Below are positions 46,664 through 56,136 of a stretch of DNA of 64,000 bases, one piece after another. Position numbers and translations under genes: made by a program. The stretch spans positions 62,001-126,000 of the forward strand of contig JAQGKD010000043.1 of assembly GCA_028290285.1 (NCBI GenBank). Direction: 5' to 3'. Origin of the DNA: Hyphomicrobiales bacterium (lineage in GTDB: Bacteria; Pseudomonadota; Alphaproteobacteria; Rhizobiales; Beijerinckiaceae). Position 1 is the stretch's first letter. Each line of letters begins with the position of its first letter. Below the pieces are notes generated by a model. It ran no database searches. It saw nothing but the letters and a program-made list of their open reading frames with translations, and had not been told where the DNA came from.

Positions 46664-46790
46664 AGAGAGTTAACGAGGCTGTTTGCGTTCGGCGCGCAAA
46701 TGGCTATTGTCCGCCACCTTCGATGCTCGGGACGTAGGTCGGGCGCCCGCTTCCGAGCGCGTCATTGCCCGTCAGGGAGCCCCAGGGTCC

Positions 46791-47852
46791 ATGTCCACTC
46801 CAGTCAGGATCGCGCTCGATGCCATGGGCGGCGATCATGGTCCCTCGACCGTCATCCCCGGTGCGGCGTTGTCGCTCGAGCGCCAGCCCGACATCGAATT
46901 CCTGCTGTTCGGAGACGAGGCGCAACTGGCGCCTCTGCTCGCACTCCATCCTGCGCTGAAGGCCCGCGCGCGGGTCGTCCACACCAATGTCGCGGTGGCG
47001 ATGGACGACAAGCCGAGCCAGGCGCTGCGCCGCACGCGACGCTCATCTTCCATGTGGATGGCGCTCGAAGCGGTTAAGAAGGGCGAGGCCGATGTCGCGG
47101 TTTCCGCCGGCAATACCGGCGCCCTGATGGCCATGTCCACGATCTGCCTGCGGACCATGGCGGGAATCGATCGTCCGGCGATCGCCGCCATATGGCCCAC
47201 GTTGCGAGGCCAATCGATCGTGCTCGACGTCGGCGCGACCATTGGCGCCGATGCGCAGCATCTCGTCGATCTCGCGATCATGGGCTCGGCGATGGCCCGG
47301 ATCGTTCTCGACATCGCGCGGCCCACGGTGGGCCTCCTGAATGTCGGCGTCGAGGAAATCAAGGGCATCGAGGAAGTGAAGGCGGCCGGGCGCATCCTGC
47401 GCGAGGGCGCTATTCCAACGCTCGAATATCACGGCTTCGTCGAAGGCACGGACCTGGGCAAGGGGACGGTGGATGTCGTCGTGACCGAAGGGTTTACGGG
47501 CAATATCGCGCTCAAGACGGCCGAAGGCACTGCCCGGCAGATAGGCGAGTACCTGCGCGCGGAAATGAGCCGCAGCGTCATGTCCAAGATCGGCTATCTC
47601 TTCGCGCGCGGGGCGTTCCGCGCCTTGCGGGCCAAGATGGACCCGCGCACCGTCAATGGGGGCGTGTTCCTGGGCCTCGACGGTGTGGTCATCAAGAGCC
47701 ATGGCGGGACGGACGCATTGGGCTTTGCCCGGGCCGTCGGCATGGGATTCGATATGGTTCGGCATCAATTGCTCGAAAAGATTCGTGATTCGCTAGCACA
47801 GTCAGACGAGAGACGCGGCGCTGTCGTGGCTGAAATCGACGCGCGCGCCTGA
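46791..47852 (+). CDS. plsX: Phosphate acyltransferase PlsX
   Basis: Makes acyl-phosphate from acyl-ACP for phospholipid synthesis. The N-terminal [13 protein letters not shown] and the central [13 protein letters not shown] are diagnostic. 353 residues from ATG at 46791; the upstream frame to 46683 is not family-like. fabH follows after 29 bases, the usual plsX-fabH pair. Confidence 0.96.
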   Translation: MSTPVRIALDAMGGDHGPSTVIPGAALSLERQPDIEFLLFGDEAQLAPLLALHPALKARARVVHTNVAVAMDDKPSQALRRTRRSSSMWMALEAVKKGEADVAVSAGNTGALMAMSTICLRTMAGIDRPAIAAIWPTLRGQSIVLDVGATIGADAQHLVDLAIMGSAMARIVLDIARPTVGLLNVGVEEIKGIEEVKAAGRILREGAIPTLEYHGFVEGTDLGKGTVDVVVTEGFTGNIALKTAEGTARQIGEYLRAEMSRSVMSKIGYLFARGAFRALRAKMDPRTVNGGVFLGLDGVVIKSHGGTDALGFARAVGMGFDMVRHQLLEKIRDSLAQSDERRGAVVAEIDARA

Positions 47853-47881
47853 CCGGCCGCTCAACGGAACGGAACAGACAA

Positions 47882-48871
47882 GTGACATCTTCCCAGAAGC
47901 ATATTCGTTCGGTGGTTCGTGGCGTCGGCTCGTATCTGCCGGCCCGGAGCGTCAGCAATGCCGACCTCGAGAAGATGGTCGACACCAGCGACGACTGGAT
48001 CGTGCAGCGCACGGGCATCCGCAACCGGCACATTGCGAGCGAGGGGGAGACGACCTCTACGCTGGCGACCCACGCTGCCCAGGCGGCGCTCGGGGACGCG
48101 GGCCTGACGGCGGCCGACATCGACCTGATCATCGTTGCCACGTCGACGCCGGACTACACGTTTCCGGCGACGGCGACGCAGGTGCAGGCAGCCATCGGAA
48201 TGACGCATGGCGCGGCGTTCGACCTCCAGGCGGTCTGCTCCGGTTTCGTCTTCGCGGTCGCCACTGCGGACAAGTTCCTGCAATCGGGCTCGCACAAGCG
48301 GGCGCTGGTCATCGGGGCGGAGACGTTCTCTCGCCTGCTCGACTGGAGCGATCGCACGACCTGCGTCCTTTTCGGCGACGGGGCAGGCGCCATGATCCTC
48401 GAGGCGCAGGAGGGCACCGGCGAGATCAGCGATCGCGGCGTGCTGACCTCGCACCTGCGTTCGGACGGACGCCACCGCGAGAAGCTCTATGTGGATGGCG
48501 GCCCGTCCTCGACGGGCACCGTCGGTCGTTTGCGCATGGCGGGTCGCGACGTGTTCAGGCACGCGGTCGGCATGGTGGCCGACGTCATGCACGACGCCTT
48601 TGCCGCAACCGGCACGACCGCGGAGGATCTGGACTGGTTCGTACCGCATCAGGCGAATCGCCGAATCATCGATGCCTCGGCAGAAAAGCTCGGCATTGCT
48701 CCCGAAAAAATCGTCATAACGGTGGATCAGCACGGAAATACTTCGGCTGCTTCCATCCCGCTGGCGCTGGCCGCCGCGAAGGCCGACGGCCGGATAAAGC
48801 CCGGCCAACTGGTCATGATCGAGGCCATGGGCGGCGGATTTACATGGGGCTCGGCCCTTATTCGCTGGTAA
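47882..48871 (+). CDS. fabH: 3-oxoacyl-[acyl-carrier-protein] synthase III
   Basis: Condenses acetyl-CoA with malonyl-ACP to start fatty-acid synthesis. The catalytic triad is visible: Cys119 (LQAVCSGF), His in VPHQANRRI and Asn in HGNTSAAS. 329 residues. The start is GTG at 47882. plsX-fabH-ihfA-merR is a conserved series. Confidence 0.97.
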   Translation: MTSSQKHIRSVVRGVGSYLPARSVSNADLEKMVDTSDDWIVQRTGIRNRHIASEGETTSTLATHAAQAALGDAGLTAADIDLIIVATSTPDYTFPATATQVQAAIGMTHGAAFDLQAVCSGFVFAVATADKFLQSGSHKRALVIGAETFSRLLDWSDRTTCVLFGDGAGAMILEAQEGTGEISDRGVLTSHLRSDGRHREKLYVDGGPSSTGTVGRLRMAGRDVFRHAVGMVADVMHDAFAATGTTAEDLDWFVPHQANRRIIDASAEKLGIAPEKIVITVDQHGNTSAASIPLALAAAKADGRIKPGQLVMIEAMGGGFTWGSALIRW

Positions 48872-49018
48872 GGCGGGATTTTCCGCGCTGAAATGCCCAA
48901 TGGATCGTTAGCGGCCACGGCTTGACGTTGCGGCAGTGTTAAGTGAAATTTCCATTCGGGTCTTGTATCGGCCACGCTTCAGGTTAGGATGGTCCTGTTT
49001 TTAAATATGGATATTGCT

Positions 49019-49357
49019 ATGACCAAGACTCATTTCGATACCAAGCAGACTGAAACTGTAACGCGTGCCCACCTGAGTGAAGCTGTGTATGGCCGGGTCG
49101 GCCTTTCACGCGCGGATTCCGCCGAGATGGTCGAGACCGTTCTGGGCGAAATTTCGGACGCCATAGTGCGTGGTGAAATCGTGAAGCTGTCCTCGTTCGG
49201 ATCTTTTATGGTCCGCATGAAGGGCGAACGCGTCGGCCGCAACCCAAAAACCGGAATTGAGGTGCCGATCACACCAAGACGGGTGATGGTTTTCAAACCT
49301 TCGAATATCCTGAAGTCGCGAATCAATGGCGGCGATGCCGCGAACCTCGTCGACTGA
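49019..49357 (+). CDS. ihfA: Integration host factor alpha subunit
   Basis: DNA-bending protein that pairs with IhfB. The HU/IHF fold is clear: [18 protein letters not shown], then [12 protein letters not shown] and the beta-arm [20 protein letters not shown]. About 112 residues. Three starts are possible (48989, 49007, 49019), and none has a convincing ribosome-binding site; 49019 is closest to the family's N-terminus. A MerR gene follows after 17 bases. Confidence 0.93.
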   Translation: MTKTHFDTKQTETVTRAHLSEAVYGRVGLSRADSAEMVETVLGEISDAIVRGEIVKLSSFGSFMVRMKGERVGRNPKTGIEVPITPRRVMVFKPSNILKSRINGGDAANLVD

Positions 49358-49374
49358 CAGGGAGATGTTCGGCC

Positions 49375-49830
49375 ATGAATGGACACGCTGATGCCTTCCG
49401 GACAATCAGCGAGGTGGCCGAGGACCTCGACCTTCCTCAACACGTGCTGCGATTCTGGGAGACGCGTTTCACCCAGATCCGGCCGCTGAAGCGGGGAGGG
49501 GGGCGGCGTTATTATCGCCCCGAGGACGTAGAGCTTCTTCGCGCGATTCGTCATCTCCTCTACGGCGAGGGGTACACGATCCGTGGGGTGCAGCGCATTC
49601 TGAAGGAGCAGGGAGTCAAGGCTGTCGTCAGCCTTAGACCCGAGGGGGCGGCATTGAGTTCGCCGCGCCCCTCTGTTCCTCGGGACGAGGACGGCGAAGG
49701 CGAGTCTGACTTTGCCGAGGACGGTTCGGATTCGGGCCCGATCGCGCCCGTCGCCGTCGAGCGACTTCATCATGCTCTGGCTGAATTGGCGGAATGCACG
49801 CGCATTCTGGAAGCCGCGCGTGCGAGCTGA
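49375..49830 (+). CDS. MerR-family transcriptional regulator
   Basis: A 151-residue regulator with a MerR winged helix (about 9-78: [20 protein letters not shown], then [15 protein letters not shown]) and an acidic low-complexity middle. No effector-binding cysteines are present, so it is not a metal sensor. It sits after ihfA and before tRNA-Pro, a position conserved in many alphaproteobacteria. Targets unknown. Confidence 0.92.
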   Translation: MNGHADAFRTISEVAEDLDLPQHVLRFWETRFTQIRPLKRGGGRRYYRPEDVELLRAIRHLLYGEGYTIRGVQRILKEQGVKAVVSLRPEGAALSSPRPSVPRDEDGEGESDFAEDGSDSGPIAPVAVERLHHALAELAECTRILEAARAS

Positions 49831-49917
49831 ACGAATTGCGGGAAAAGACGCGTTATCTGCGAAAAGGGCCGGTTGCCCGTTGCGTACACCGGCGCCCTTG
49901 GCTATAAGCCGTGACGT

Positions 49918-49995
49918 CGGAGTGTAGCGCAGCCCGGTTAGCGCACTTGTCTGGGGGACAAGGGGTCGTGGGTTCGAATCCCGCCACTCCGACCA
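49918..49995 (+). tRNA. tRNA-Pro (GGG)
   Basis: A full cloverleaf can be drawn: acceptor CGGAGTG/CACTCCG, anticodon arm CTTGT-CTGGGGG-ACAAG with anticodon GGG, T-arm with GTTCGAATC, and an encoded CCA end. The 3' end is a frequent integration site, and the DNA beyond it differs in composition. Confidence 0.95.
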
Positions 49996-50497
49996 TTCTT
50001 TTCAGTAGCTTAGCGAGCCTTTTTAGGCGCCCCATTGCTGGGCAAGCGGAACCTGCCTCTGCGGGTTTTCCAGCTGTATTCTCGTAATCCTTGCCGCTTG
50101 CATGCCCAAGCCGATCGGTGCGGACGGGCCTTTTCCCGTTACGTTGCGCTTTGCCGTAATCTGGTTGTTGCGATCGGTTACGTCTTCCGCGAGCGCAGAT
50201 GCGCACCGTTCCGCGGCGGCGTTGATCATGTCGGCATGCGGTTCAATCCCCTCATCCAGGCACCCGAATCTGCCTCATGGCAGCGCGCCCTCACGCCACC
50301 ATTGGGGCCGCCAAGTGGAACCTGTACGGGAAATCTAACCTGGCCATGAAACTTAGAGTGTTCCCAAATGCCTGATAAAAATAACGAAGGGATTTCGGAT
50401 GTTGCATGTCGAGAGAGCGCAGAAACGCTTGTCATTCATTTGAGGTCGTTTCAAATGGCTGCCAACAACGTCCTTACTTGCGAATCGGACTCTCAAT
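49996..50497. other. 502-base spacer downstream of tRNA-Pro
   Basis: No gene is convincing. A minus-strand frame of 68 codons (50229-50023) is open but has no recognisable family or clear ribosome-binding site. A+T content rises from about 50340 onward, into the acyltransferase remnant. No integrase fragment and no second copy of the tRNA 3' end was seen. Confidence 0.5.
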
Positions 50498-51609
50498 ATG
50501 CGCGCGGCGGATTACACGGAGAAAGGACTGACGAGCGCTAGAGTTAATGAAGATGTTCCGATATCGCCTACTCTGGGCAAGACAGCGCCACTGGCTAGAA
50601 GAAACAATTTCGATGCACTTCGCTTCTGGGCGGCAATTGCCGTTCTATGGTCCCATGCTTTTCCGTTGAGTGGGACGAATGCGCGAGAACCTATAACTGT
50701 AATCACGAACGGTCAGGAATCCGCAGGTAGCATCGCAGTCGTCGTTTTCTTTGTGATGAGCGGCTATCTCATTGCGCTGAGCTATGATCGGGGCCGCAAC
50801 CCACTGATATTCATTTGGTCGAGGGCGCTTCGAATTCTACCGGGGCTTATCGTAGTTCTGTCGCTACTTGCTCTTGTGGCGGGTCCTTTACTGACCGTTA
50901 ACAGCCTCAAAGAGTATTTACTGGATTTCCGTCCCTTCAAATACATCATACTGAATCTCCCCGTGTTTCTCGCAGCAAGAGATGAACTGCCTGGAGTTTT
51001 CTTGAATAATCCGTTCCCGAGAGCAGTGGACGGCTCACTTTGGACGTTGGCATACGAGGTGCGGTGTTATGCGCTTATCCTTGTCCTTGGGTTGGCGGGG
51101 CTTCTGAATAAGCGGGTTGTCCTATCGCTCTATATCGTGTGCGTCGTAGCAGCAGCGTTCCTGAGTTCCTCGGACTATCACTTCGTCTCGCAGAATTTGC
51201 GATTTGCAGCCCCTTTTCTTGCGGGGTCCTGTCTGTTCCTCTGGAAGGTCGAAGCCAATCCGGTATTTGTCTGCGCAGCTGTCGTTGCCCTTGTGGGCGC
51301 CGTGTTTGTGCCGGGGCTCCTCTGGCTGGCCCTTGCGTCCGCCGGCGCGTACCTGGTGATCGGCTTGCTAAATCAGAGACGATAAAAGTCCCTCATCTGT
51401 CGCGGTACGGGGACCTATCCTATGGCATTTACATTTATGCGTTCCCCGTCCAGCAGGTAGCTGCGATGTTTCTGGATGCCGGATGGCTTGTAAATGCCGC
51501 TATTTGTACGCCGATCGTCATCGGCTTGAGCGTTCTGTCGTGGCGTTTCGTCGAAGAGCCTGCTCTGCGTTTGAAGTTCAGACCGCCTGCCGGGAAGATG
51601 CCTGCTTGA
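50498..51609 (+). pseudogene. Acyltransferase 3 family membrane protein, frameshifted
   Basis: Residues from the first frame (to 51385) show an acyltransferase-3/OafA-like N-terminus: NNFDALRFWAAIAVLWSHAF with the catalytic Arg and His, then FVMSGYLIALSYDRGRNPL and many membrane helices. The C-terminal part (PHLSRYGDLSYGIYIYAF and later SWRFVEEPAL) continues in another frame up to 51609. Loss of one base near 51366-51372 explains the break. G+C is lower than in the neighbours. Such enzymes acylate surface sugars; this copy is probably inactive unless the break is a sequencing error. Confidence 0.75.
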
Positions 51610-51764
51610 GCGGCTTTCCGATTGCGGGGGGCGGTCGATGTCGCGGATAGCCGACGAACATCCTTCATGTGGAGAGTACCCCAACCTCATTTCTTTCTCG
51701 CGCATCGCCTGTGATTTTGTCATATGTTGGCGCAGCGCCGGGAGAGCGCTCAGGGAGATTGAGG

Positions 51765-52094
51765 ATGGCTGACTTAGACGAAGCAGATAAGCGCGCAATC
51801 CATGGCGACAATTACGCGGCGCTGGAAGCGAGAGAGCTTCTGGAAAAGCAAGCACCTGTCACCCCGGAGGAAAAACGGCGGGCGCTCGCGCGGCACGTTG
51901 AAACGAACAACATCGCCCGGTTCAGCGCCATGGCACTGATGTTCGTCGGCGTTCTCTTGATCATCGGTGCCTATTACAGAGTGGGAACGCTGGATACTGC
52001 CGGCCAGATAGCGGCGGTCATGATCGCGATTGGACTGGGCTGGTATGCCTGGCTTGTGCAAAACGGCAAGGCGCTGGTCAAACGCTTCGCTTAG
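51765..52094 (+). CDS. Small two-helix membrane protein, hypothetical
   Basis: A 109-residue protein with a charged N-terminal half (about 1-50) and two membrane helices (FSAMALMFVGVLLIIGAYY and GQIAAVMIAIGLGWYAWLV). AGGGAGATTGAGG precedes the ATG at 51765. No family recognised. A strong terminator follows. Confidence 0.75.
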   Translation: MADLDEADKRAIHGDNYAALEARELLEKQAPVTPEEKRRALARHVETNNIARFSAMALMFVGVLLIIGAYYRVGTLDTAGQIAAVMIAIGLGWYAWLVQNGKALVKRFA

Positions 52095-52108
52095 CGTCTC
52101 GGACGCAG

Positions 52109-52137
52109 CCCGGATCGAGTTTCGATCCGGGTGTTTT
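52109..52137 (+). terminator. Intrinsic terminator
   Basis: A perfect 10-bp stem (CCCGGATCGA / TCGATCCGGG) with a 3-base loop is followed by TGTTTTA, 14 bases after the membrane protein's stop. Confidence 0.88.
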
Positions 52138-52212
52138 AGCGCTGGCGGGGGTAAGCAACTTTCGTCCCCTTTATCGACTTGTTCATGCGGGCGCTGGACA
52201 GGGGATGGGACG

Positions 52213-52728
52213 ATGAGCGAGACGCTGATCTACGCAAGCTCGAATGGGGACCAGTGGGTGCTCGTGGGTGTCGAGGACGAGGCTCCCGACCTGGTGGAGC
52301 ATCGCCCCAATGTCGCCTCTGGCGGGCGCATCTCTCGTTTGACGGTCGACGCCTTCCTCGCCGACTCACATCCGGGGCCCGAGCATCTGGCCTTGCGCTA
52401 TCTTCTCGCCACGCCCGTTGCCGAGGACGAGCAGCACGTGGCTGCGAAGGTGCGGGCGGCTGATGTCGAAATCAGGCAACTGGCGCTCGAGGAGGAGATC
52501 CCGGCGGATGAGGATCATGTTCTCGTGTTGCACAGTCTGAGCGGCGAGCACCGCATCGTCATGCGCATCGATGGAATGGCGCAGGTTTCGGGGAGGGCTG
52601 GCGTTGCGCTTCCGTCCGAAGAATTCTTCGACACGCCGACCAGGGCCATCGAGCGCGCGCGTGCGCTCGCAGCGGAGCACGGCATCCGCACTGTCTATGT
52701 TCGTGAAGACCCTCAGGTGATCCCGTAG
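52213..52728 (+). CDS. Conserved hypothetical protein
   Basis: A 171-residue acidic protein. Its N-terminus (LIYASSNGDQW, then HRPNVASGGRIS) resembles a short domain seen in many small rhizobial proteins of unknown role. The C-terminal half has a separate alpha/beta character. No signal or membrane segment. It starts with ATG at 52213 after a purine-rich stretch. Confidence 0.75.
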   Translation: MSETLIYASSNGDQWVLVGVEDEAPDLVEHRPNVASGGRISRLTVDAFLADSHPGPEHLALRYLLATPVAEDEQHVAAKVRAADVEIRQLALEEEIPADEDHVLVLHSLSGEHRIVMRIDGMAQVSGRAGVALPSEEFFDTPTRAIERARALAAEHGIRTVYVREDPQVIP

Positions 52729-52785
52729 GGAACAGCTTGCCGCCGACATCGTTAACGGGGCTCGGAGCCATCGGAGGAGCAAGAT

Positions 52786-53289
52786 ATGGGCCTGTTTACC
52801 AAGGATATCGCAACGCTGGACGATCTGTTCGTGCATCAGCTGCAGGATATTTACTACGCCGAAAAAACGATCATCAAAGCCTTGCCGACCATGATCGGGA
52901 AGGCGACCGATCCGCAATTGCGGCAGGGTTTTGAAACGCATCTGGCCGAAACAAAGGTTCACGTTGAGAGGCTCGAGCGCGTGTTCAAGATGCATGGCCA
53001 AAGCCCAAAGGCGGTGAACTGTCCGGCGATCGACGGCATCATCAAGGAGGCCGACGAGGTCTCCGGCGACGTGGCCAACAAGGAAGTGCTGGATGCCGCC
53101 CTGATCGCGTCCGCGCAGGCCGTCGAGCATTATGAGATCACCCGCTACGGCACACTGATCGCGTGGGCGAAGCAACTCGGGCGGAACGACTGCGCGACGG
53201 TCCTGCAGGAGACGCTCGACGAAGAGAAGGCTACCGATCACAAGCTCACGTCGATGGCGGAGAGCAAGATCAACCGTAAAGCCGCCTGA
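52786..53289 (+). CDS. DUF892 (YciE/YciF) ferritin-like protein
   Basis: A 167-residue four-helix-bundle protein of the YciF group, induced by stress in several bacteria. The family signature LDDLFVHQLQDIYYAEKTII is at the N-terminus, with Glu/His metal-binding positions in later helices (ETHLAETKVHVERLE; AVEHYEITRYG). GGAGG precedes the ATG. A terminator follows. Confidence 0.92.
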   Translation: MGLFTKDIATLDDLFVHQLQDIYYAEKTIIKALPTMIGKATDPQLRQGFETHLAETKVHVERLERVFKMHGQSPKAVNCPAIDGIIKEADEVSGDVANKEVLDAALIASAQAVEHYEITRYGTLIAWAKQLGRNDCATVLQETLDEEKATDHKLTSMAESKINRKAA

Positions 53290-53320
53290 TCCTTCGGATT
53301 GTAGGCTTTCCGCAAAAAAG

Positions 53321-53352
53321 ACCCGGCGCGCGAACGGTCGCGGCCGGGTTTT
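53321..53352 (+). terminator. Intrinsic terminator after the DUF892 gene
   Basis: ACCCGGC and GCCGGGT pair around a GC-rich loop and are followed by TTTT. An A-run precedes the stem. Located 32 bases after the stop. Confidence 0.8.
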
Positions 53353-53356
53353 GAAG

Positions 53357-53390
53357 TTCATGACGTCGATCTGTCGTCATCCGTCATGAA
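53357..53390. repeat. 9-bp inverted repeat
   Basis: TTCATGACG and CGTCATGAA are exact reverse complements with a 16-base spacer, just past the terminator. No gene start is near enough to make its role clear. The remaining spacer to 53536 is A+T-rich without a gene. Confidence 0.5.
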
Positions 53391-53536
53391 TGTATCAATA
53401 TACGTTACTTAGATCGAAGGCTTATCTGAAGTGTAGCTATGGTAAGCGCGCCTCTACGGCCGTCGCATGATTTCAGTTAAAATGTATAAACCATCCGAAT
53501 ATGAATTTCGGCCCCGGGGTCCGAGCTACCTGAAGT

Positions 53537-53986
53537 TCAACGCACTGCCCTGGCCCGCCGCTCTTCCAGCGACAGGCGTATCTCGCGTATGAGCCGGCTG
53601 ACGTGGGCGGCTTCGCGCCGGACCTGCGGCGCGCGCCGCTCAATCTCGCCAGCCAGCACGATCACTTCGTCGAAACGCTCGCCCAACGCAGGAGACACGC
53701 CGCGCAAGGTTTCCCGATCGGCAGGGGACATTGGCGCGCCATCGACGTTGATGTCTCCGCTCACGAAGAGCCGGAGAGTGAACATCAGGAAATACGCGAC
53801 TTGATGCACGGCCAGGCTGGCGAGCAGAGTGAAGACGAGGTCGAATGGTGTCAGGGGCGTGGAAAGAAACTGGGCGAAGAGGAAGAGGGCAAGTTGCGCG
53901 CTGGTCATCACGATGACCACCGCTCTCATATACAGACCGCCAATGATCGCCCCGCCTACGGCAGCTGCAAGAAGGATCCAGAGCAA
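53537..53986 (-). CDS. Membrane protein with N-terminal helices and coiled C-terminus, hypothetical
   Basis: A 149-residue protein with three membrane helices (about 2-22, 24-43, 50-76) and a charged, helical C-terminal part rich in Arg and Glu (about 100-149) that could form a coiled coil. No family recognised. It is convergent with the DUF892 gene. Confidence 0.65.
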   Translation of the reverse strand: MLWILLAAAVGGAIIGGLYMRAVVIVMTSAQLALFLFAQFLSTPLTPFDLVFTLLASLAVHQVAYFLMFTLRLFVSGDINVDGAPMSPADRETLRGVSPALGERFDEVIVLAGEIERRAPQVRREAAHVSRLIREIRLSLEERRARAVR

Positions 53987-54095
53987 ATCCGCGACCTCTC
54001 CAATTCGATGAAAAATATAGGGGCCTGCGGTTCGACTGAATCAAGTCATGGCAACATAGCTTTCCTCTGCTGCCTCTTCAAACGTTCCTTTGCAG

Positions 54096-55343
54096 TTAAG
54101 CATATCTTCTCTCAGCTTCGATCACGAGCCCCGTTCCCACCGCGCCGAATGTATCGCCCTCCACGGTGCGTGCATTGGGCACCTTGCTGGTGATCGCGTG
54201 GCGAACGTGGGGAATGCGCGTCGAGCCGCCCGTCAGGAAGAGTGCATCGACGTCGTCGGCTGCGAGGCCTGCCGTGCGGAGGCAGCTTTCGATGCGGTCG
54301 CCGATCCGGCTGCTCAGGCGATCCGTGAAGCCCGCGAAGTCTGCGCGCGAGAATGCCTGCGAGAGGCCCGTCTCCACGGCGTCAAGATCCATCAGGCTCA
54401 CGTCCTTGTCCGAAAGGTCGATCTTCGCGGCCTCGATGCCCATGGCGAGCGTGTGTCCCTGTTCGCGGTCCAGCACATGCAGCAGACGGTCGAGCAGTTC
54501 GGGCTGCGCTGCCTCGCGGCGCACCTGACGGATCTCGCGGCGCGTCTTGTCGGTGTAGAGCCGGTTGATGCTCGACCATGTCGCGAGGTCGTGGAAATAG
54601 CCGGAGGGAACGTCAAGGCCCTGCCGTTTCATGGGGCTGGTGTAGCCGAGCAGGGGCATCAGGCCGCCGAGGCTCAGCGTGCGGTCGAAATCAACGCCCC
54701 CGATGCGCACGCCGTCATTGGCGAGAATATCATCCGCGCGATCCACCTTGGCATGGCGCTCTGGCGAAATCCGGACGATGGAAAAGTCCGACGTGCCGCC
54801 ACCGATGTCGGCGATGAGGGCGATCTGCTCGCGGTCAATGGTGCGCTCGTAATCGAGGGCAGCCGCAATAGGCTCAAACTGGAAGGAGACGTCCTTGAAG
54901 CCGATGCTGTTGGCAATGGCGCGAAGCGAGTCTTCCGCCTTGCGGTCGCCCTCCGGGTTGCCGTCGACGAAATGGACCGGGCGGCCATGCACCACGCGGT
55001 CGAATGTCTCGCCGGTCGCTTCCTCGGCCCGAGCCTTCACCTGCGCCAGGTACAGCGCGATCACATCGCTGAAGCGCAGGCGCTTGCGACCGACCTGCGT
55101 GATTTCATCAATGAGATTGGTGCCGAGCACGGATTTCAGGCTGCGCATGAGGCGGCCTGGAATGCCTTCGACATAGCAATCCATCGCCGCGCGCCCGATG
55201 CGCGGGTCGCCGGACCAGTCGAAGAAGATCGCGCTGGGGATCGTCACCTCGTCGCCCTCTAGCTTGGCGAGGCGGGGTGCGTTGCGGCTCCAGGTTCCGA
55301 GCGTCGTGTTCGATGTGCCGAAATCGAGGCCACAGGCCGTCAT
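54096..55343 (-). CDS. Hsp70-family chaperone-like protein (YegD type)
   Basis: A 415-residue protein with only the Hsp70/actin-like ATPase domain: phosphate 1 loop LDFGTSNTTLG, phosphate 2 IADIGGGTSDFS and adenosine motif LTGGSTRIPHVR. It lacks the usual substrate-binding domain, as E. coli YegD does. No DnaJ or GrpE partner is adjacent. ATG at 55343 is chosen over the open extension to 55394. Confidence 0.9.
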   Translation of the reverse strand: MTACGLDFGTSNTTLGTWSRNAPRLAKLEGDEVTIPSAIFFDWSGDPRIGRAAMDCYVEGIPGRLMRSLKSVLGTNLIDEITQVGRKRLRFSDVIALYLAQVKARAEEATGETFDRVVHGRPVHFVDGNPEGDRKAEDSLRAIANSIGFKDVSFQFEPIAAALDYERTIDREQIALIADIGGGTSDFSIVRISPERHAKVDRADDILANDGVRIGGVDFDRTLSLGGLMPLLGYTSPMKRQGLDVPSGYFHDLATWSSINRLYTDKTRREIRQVRREAAQPELLDRLLHVLDREQGHTLAMGIEAAKIDLSDKDVSLMDLDAVETGLSQAFSRADFAGFTDRLSSRIGDRIESCLRTAGLAADDVDALFLTGGSTRIPHVRHAITSKVPNARTVEGDTFGAVGTGLVIEAERRYA

Positions 55344-55421
55344 CTGATCCGTCTCCAAGCTGGGGGACGGCTGGCCTACATGGTTCGCGGCCACGGGTCC
55401 ACCCCGCCGTCGCGAATGATT

Positions 55422-56126
55422 TCAGAGCCCGAGATAGGTTTCGTGGATCGAGGGTTCCGCCTCCAGCTCCGCCGTCGTGCCGGTCCAGACGATTTCGCCT
55501 TTTTCCAGAATGTAATGACGGTCGGCGAGCGCGCAGAGGGCCTCCAGCTCCTTGTCGACGACCAGAATGGAGAGGCCGGTGGTCTTCAGCTCATGCAGGC
55601 GCGTCCAGATTTCCTCGCGCACCACGGGCGCCAGTCCTTCCGTCGCTTCGTCGAGGATCAGCAGATCGGGGTTGGTCATGAGCGCGCGGCCGATGGCCAG
55701 CATTTGTTGCTCGCCGCCGGACAATTGGGTGCCGGCATTGGTGAGGCGCGCGCCGAGGCGGGGGAAGAAGTCGAGCACCGCTTCAAGGGTCCAGGCGCGG
55801 CGGCCGGTGTCGCGCGGAATGGCGGCCATGAGCAGGTTTTCGCGTACACTGAGATTGGGGAAGATGTGGCGTCCCTCCGGCACGAGACCCAGTCCCAGAT
55901 GCGCGATGCGATGCGGGGGCTGGTTCTCGATGGCCTTGCCATGCAGCCGGATCGACCCGGCCTGGGTGCGCAACAGCCCCATGATCGTGCGGATGGTGGT
56001 CGTCTTGCCCATGCCGTTGCGGCCCATGAGGGTCACGGCCTCGCCCTCCGCGATTTTGAGGGAGACGCCGAACAGCACCTGGCTCAGGCCATAGCCGGCT
56101 TCGAGACGATCGACTTCGAGCAGCAT
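55422..56126 (-). CDS. livF: Branched-chain amino acid-type ABC transporter ATP-binding protein LivF
   Basis: A 234-residue ATPase with Walker A GRNGMGKTT, signature LSGGEQQM and Walker B DLLILDEATEGL. LivF-type lengths and motifs. Last gene of a complete importer unit transcribed as binding protein, LivH, LivM, LivG, LivF. The neighbouring ring hydroxylases suggest an aromatic acid substrate rather than an amino acid; this is inference. Confidence 0.93.
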   Translation of the reverse strand: MLLEVDRLEAGYGLSQVLFGVSLKIAEGEAVTLMGRNGMGKTTTIRTIMGLLRTQAGSIRLHGKAIENQPPHRIAHLGLGLVPEGRHIFPNLSVRENLLMAAIPRDTGRRAWTLEAVLDFFPRLGARLTNAGTQLSGGEQQMLAIGRALMTNPDLLILDEATEGLAPVVREEIWTRLHELKTTGLSILVVDKELEALCALADRHYILEKGEIVWTGTTAELEAEPSIHETYLGL

Positions 56127-56136
56127 GCCGTCTCCC

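Noticed and set aside
49853..50206. Minus-strand frame of 117 codons running across tRNA-Pro
   Set aside because: The segment GVAGFEPTTPC-like is the well-known false translation of the antisense of a tRNA; the tRNA cloverleaf explains the sequence.
50023..50229. 68-codon minus-strand frame after tRNA-Pro as an integrase remnant
   Set aside because: The translation shows no tyrosine-recombinase Arg/His/Tyr motif and no other family, and there is no convincing ribosome-binding site.
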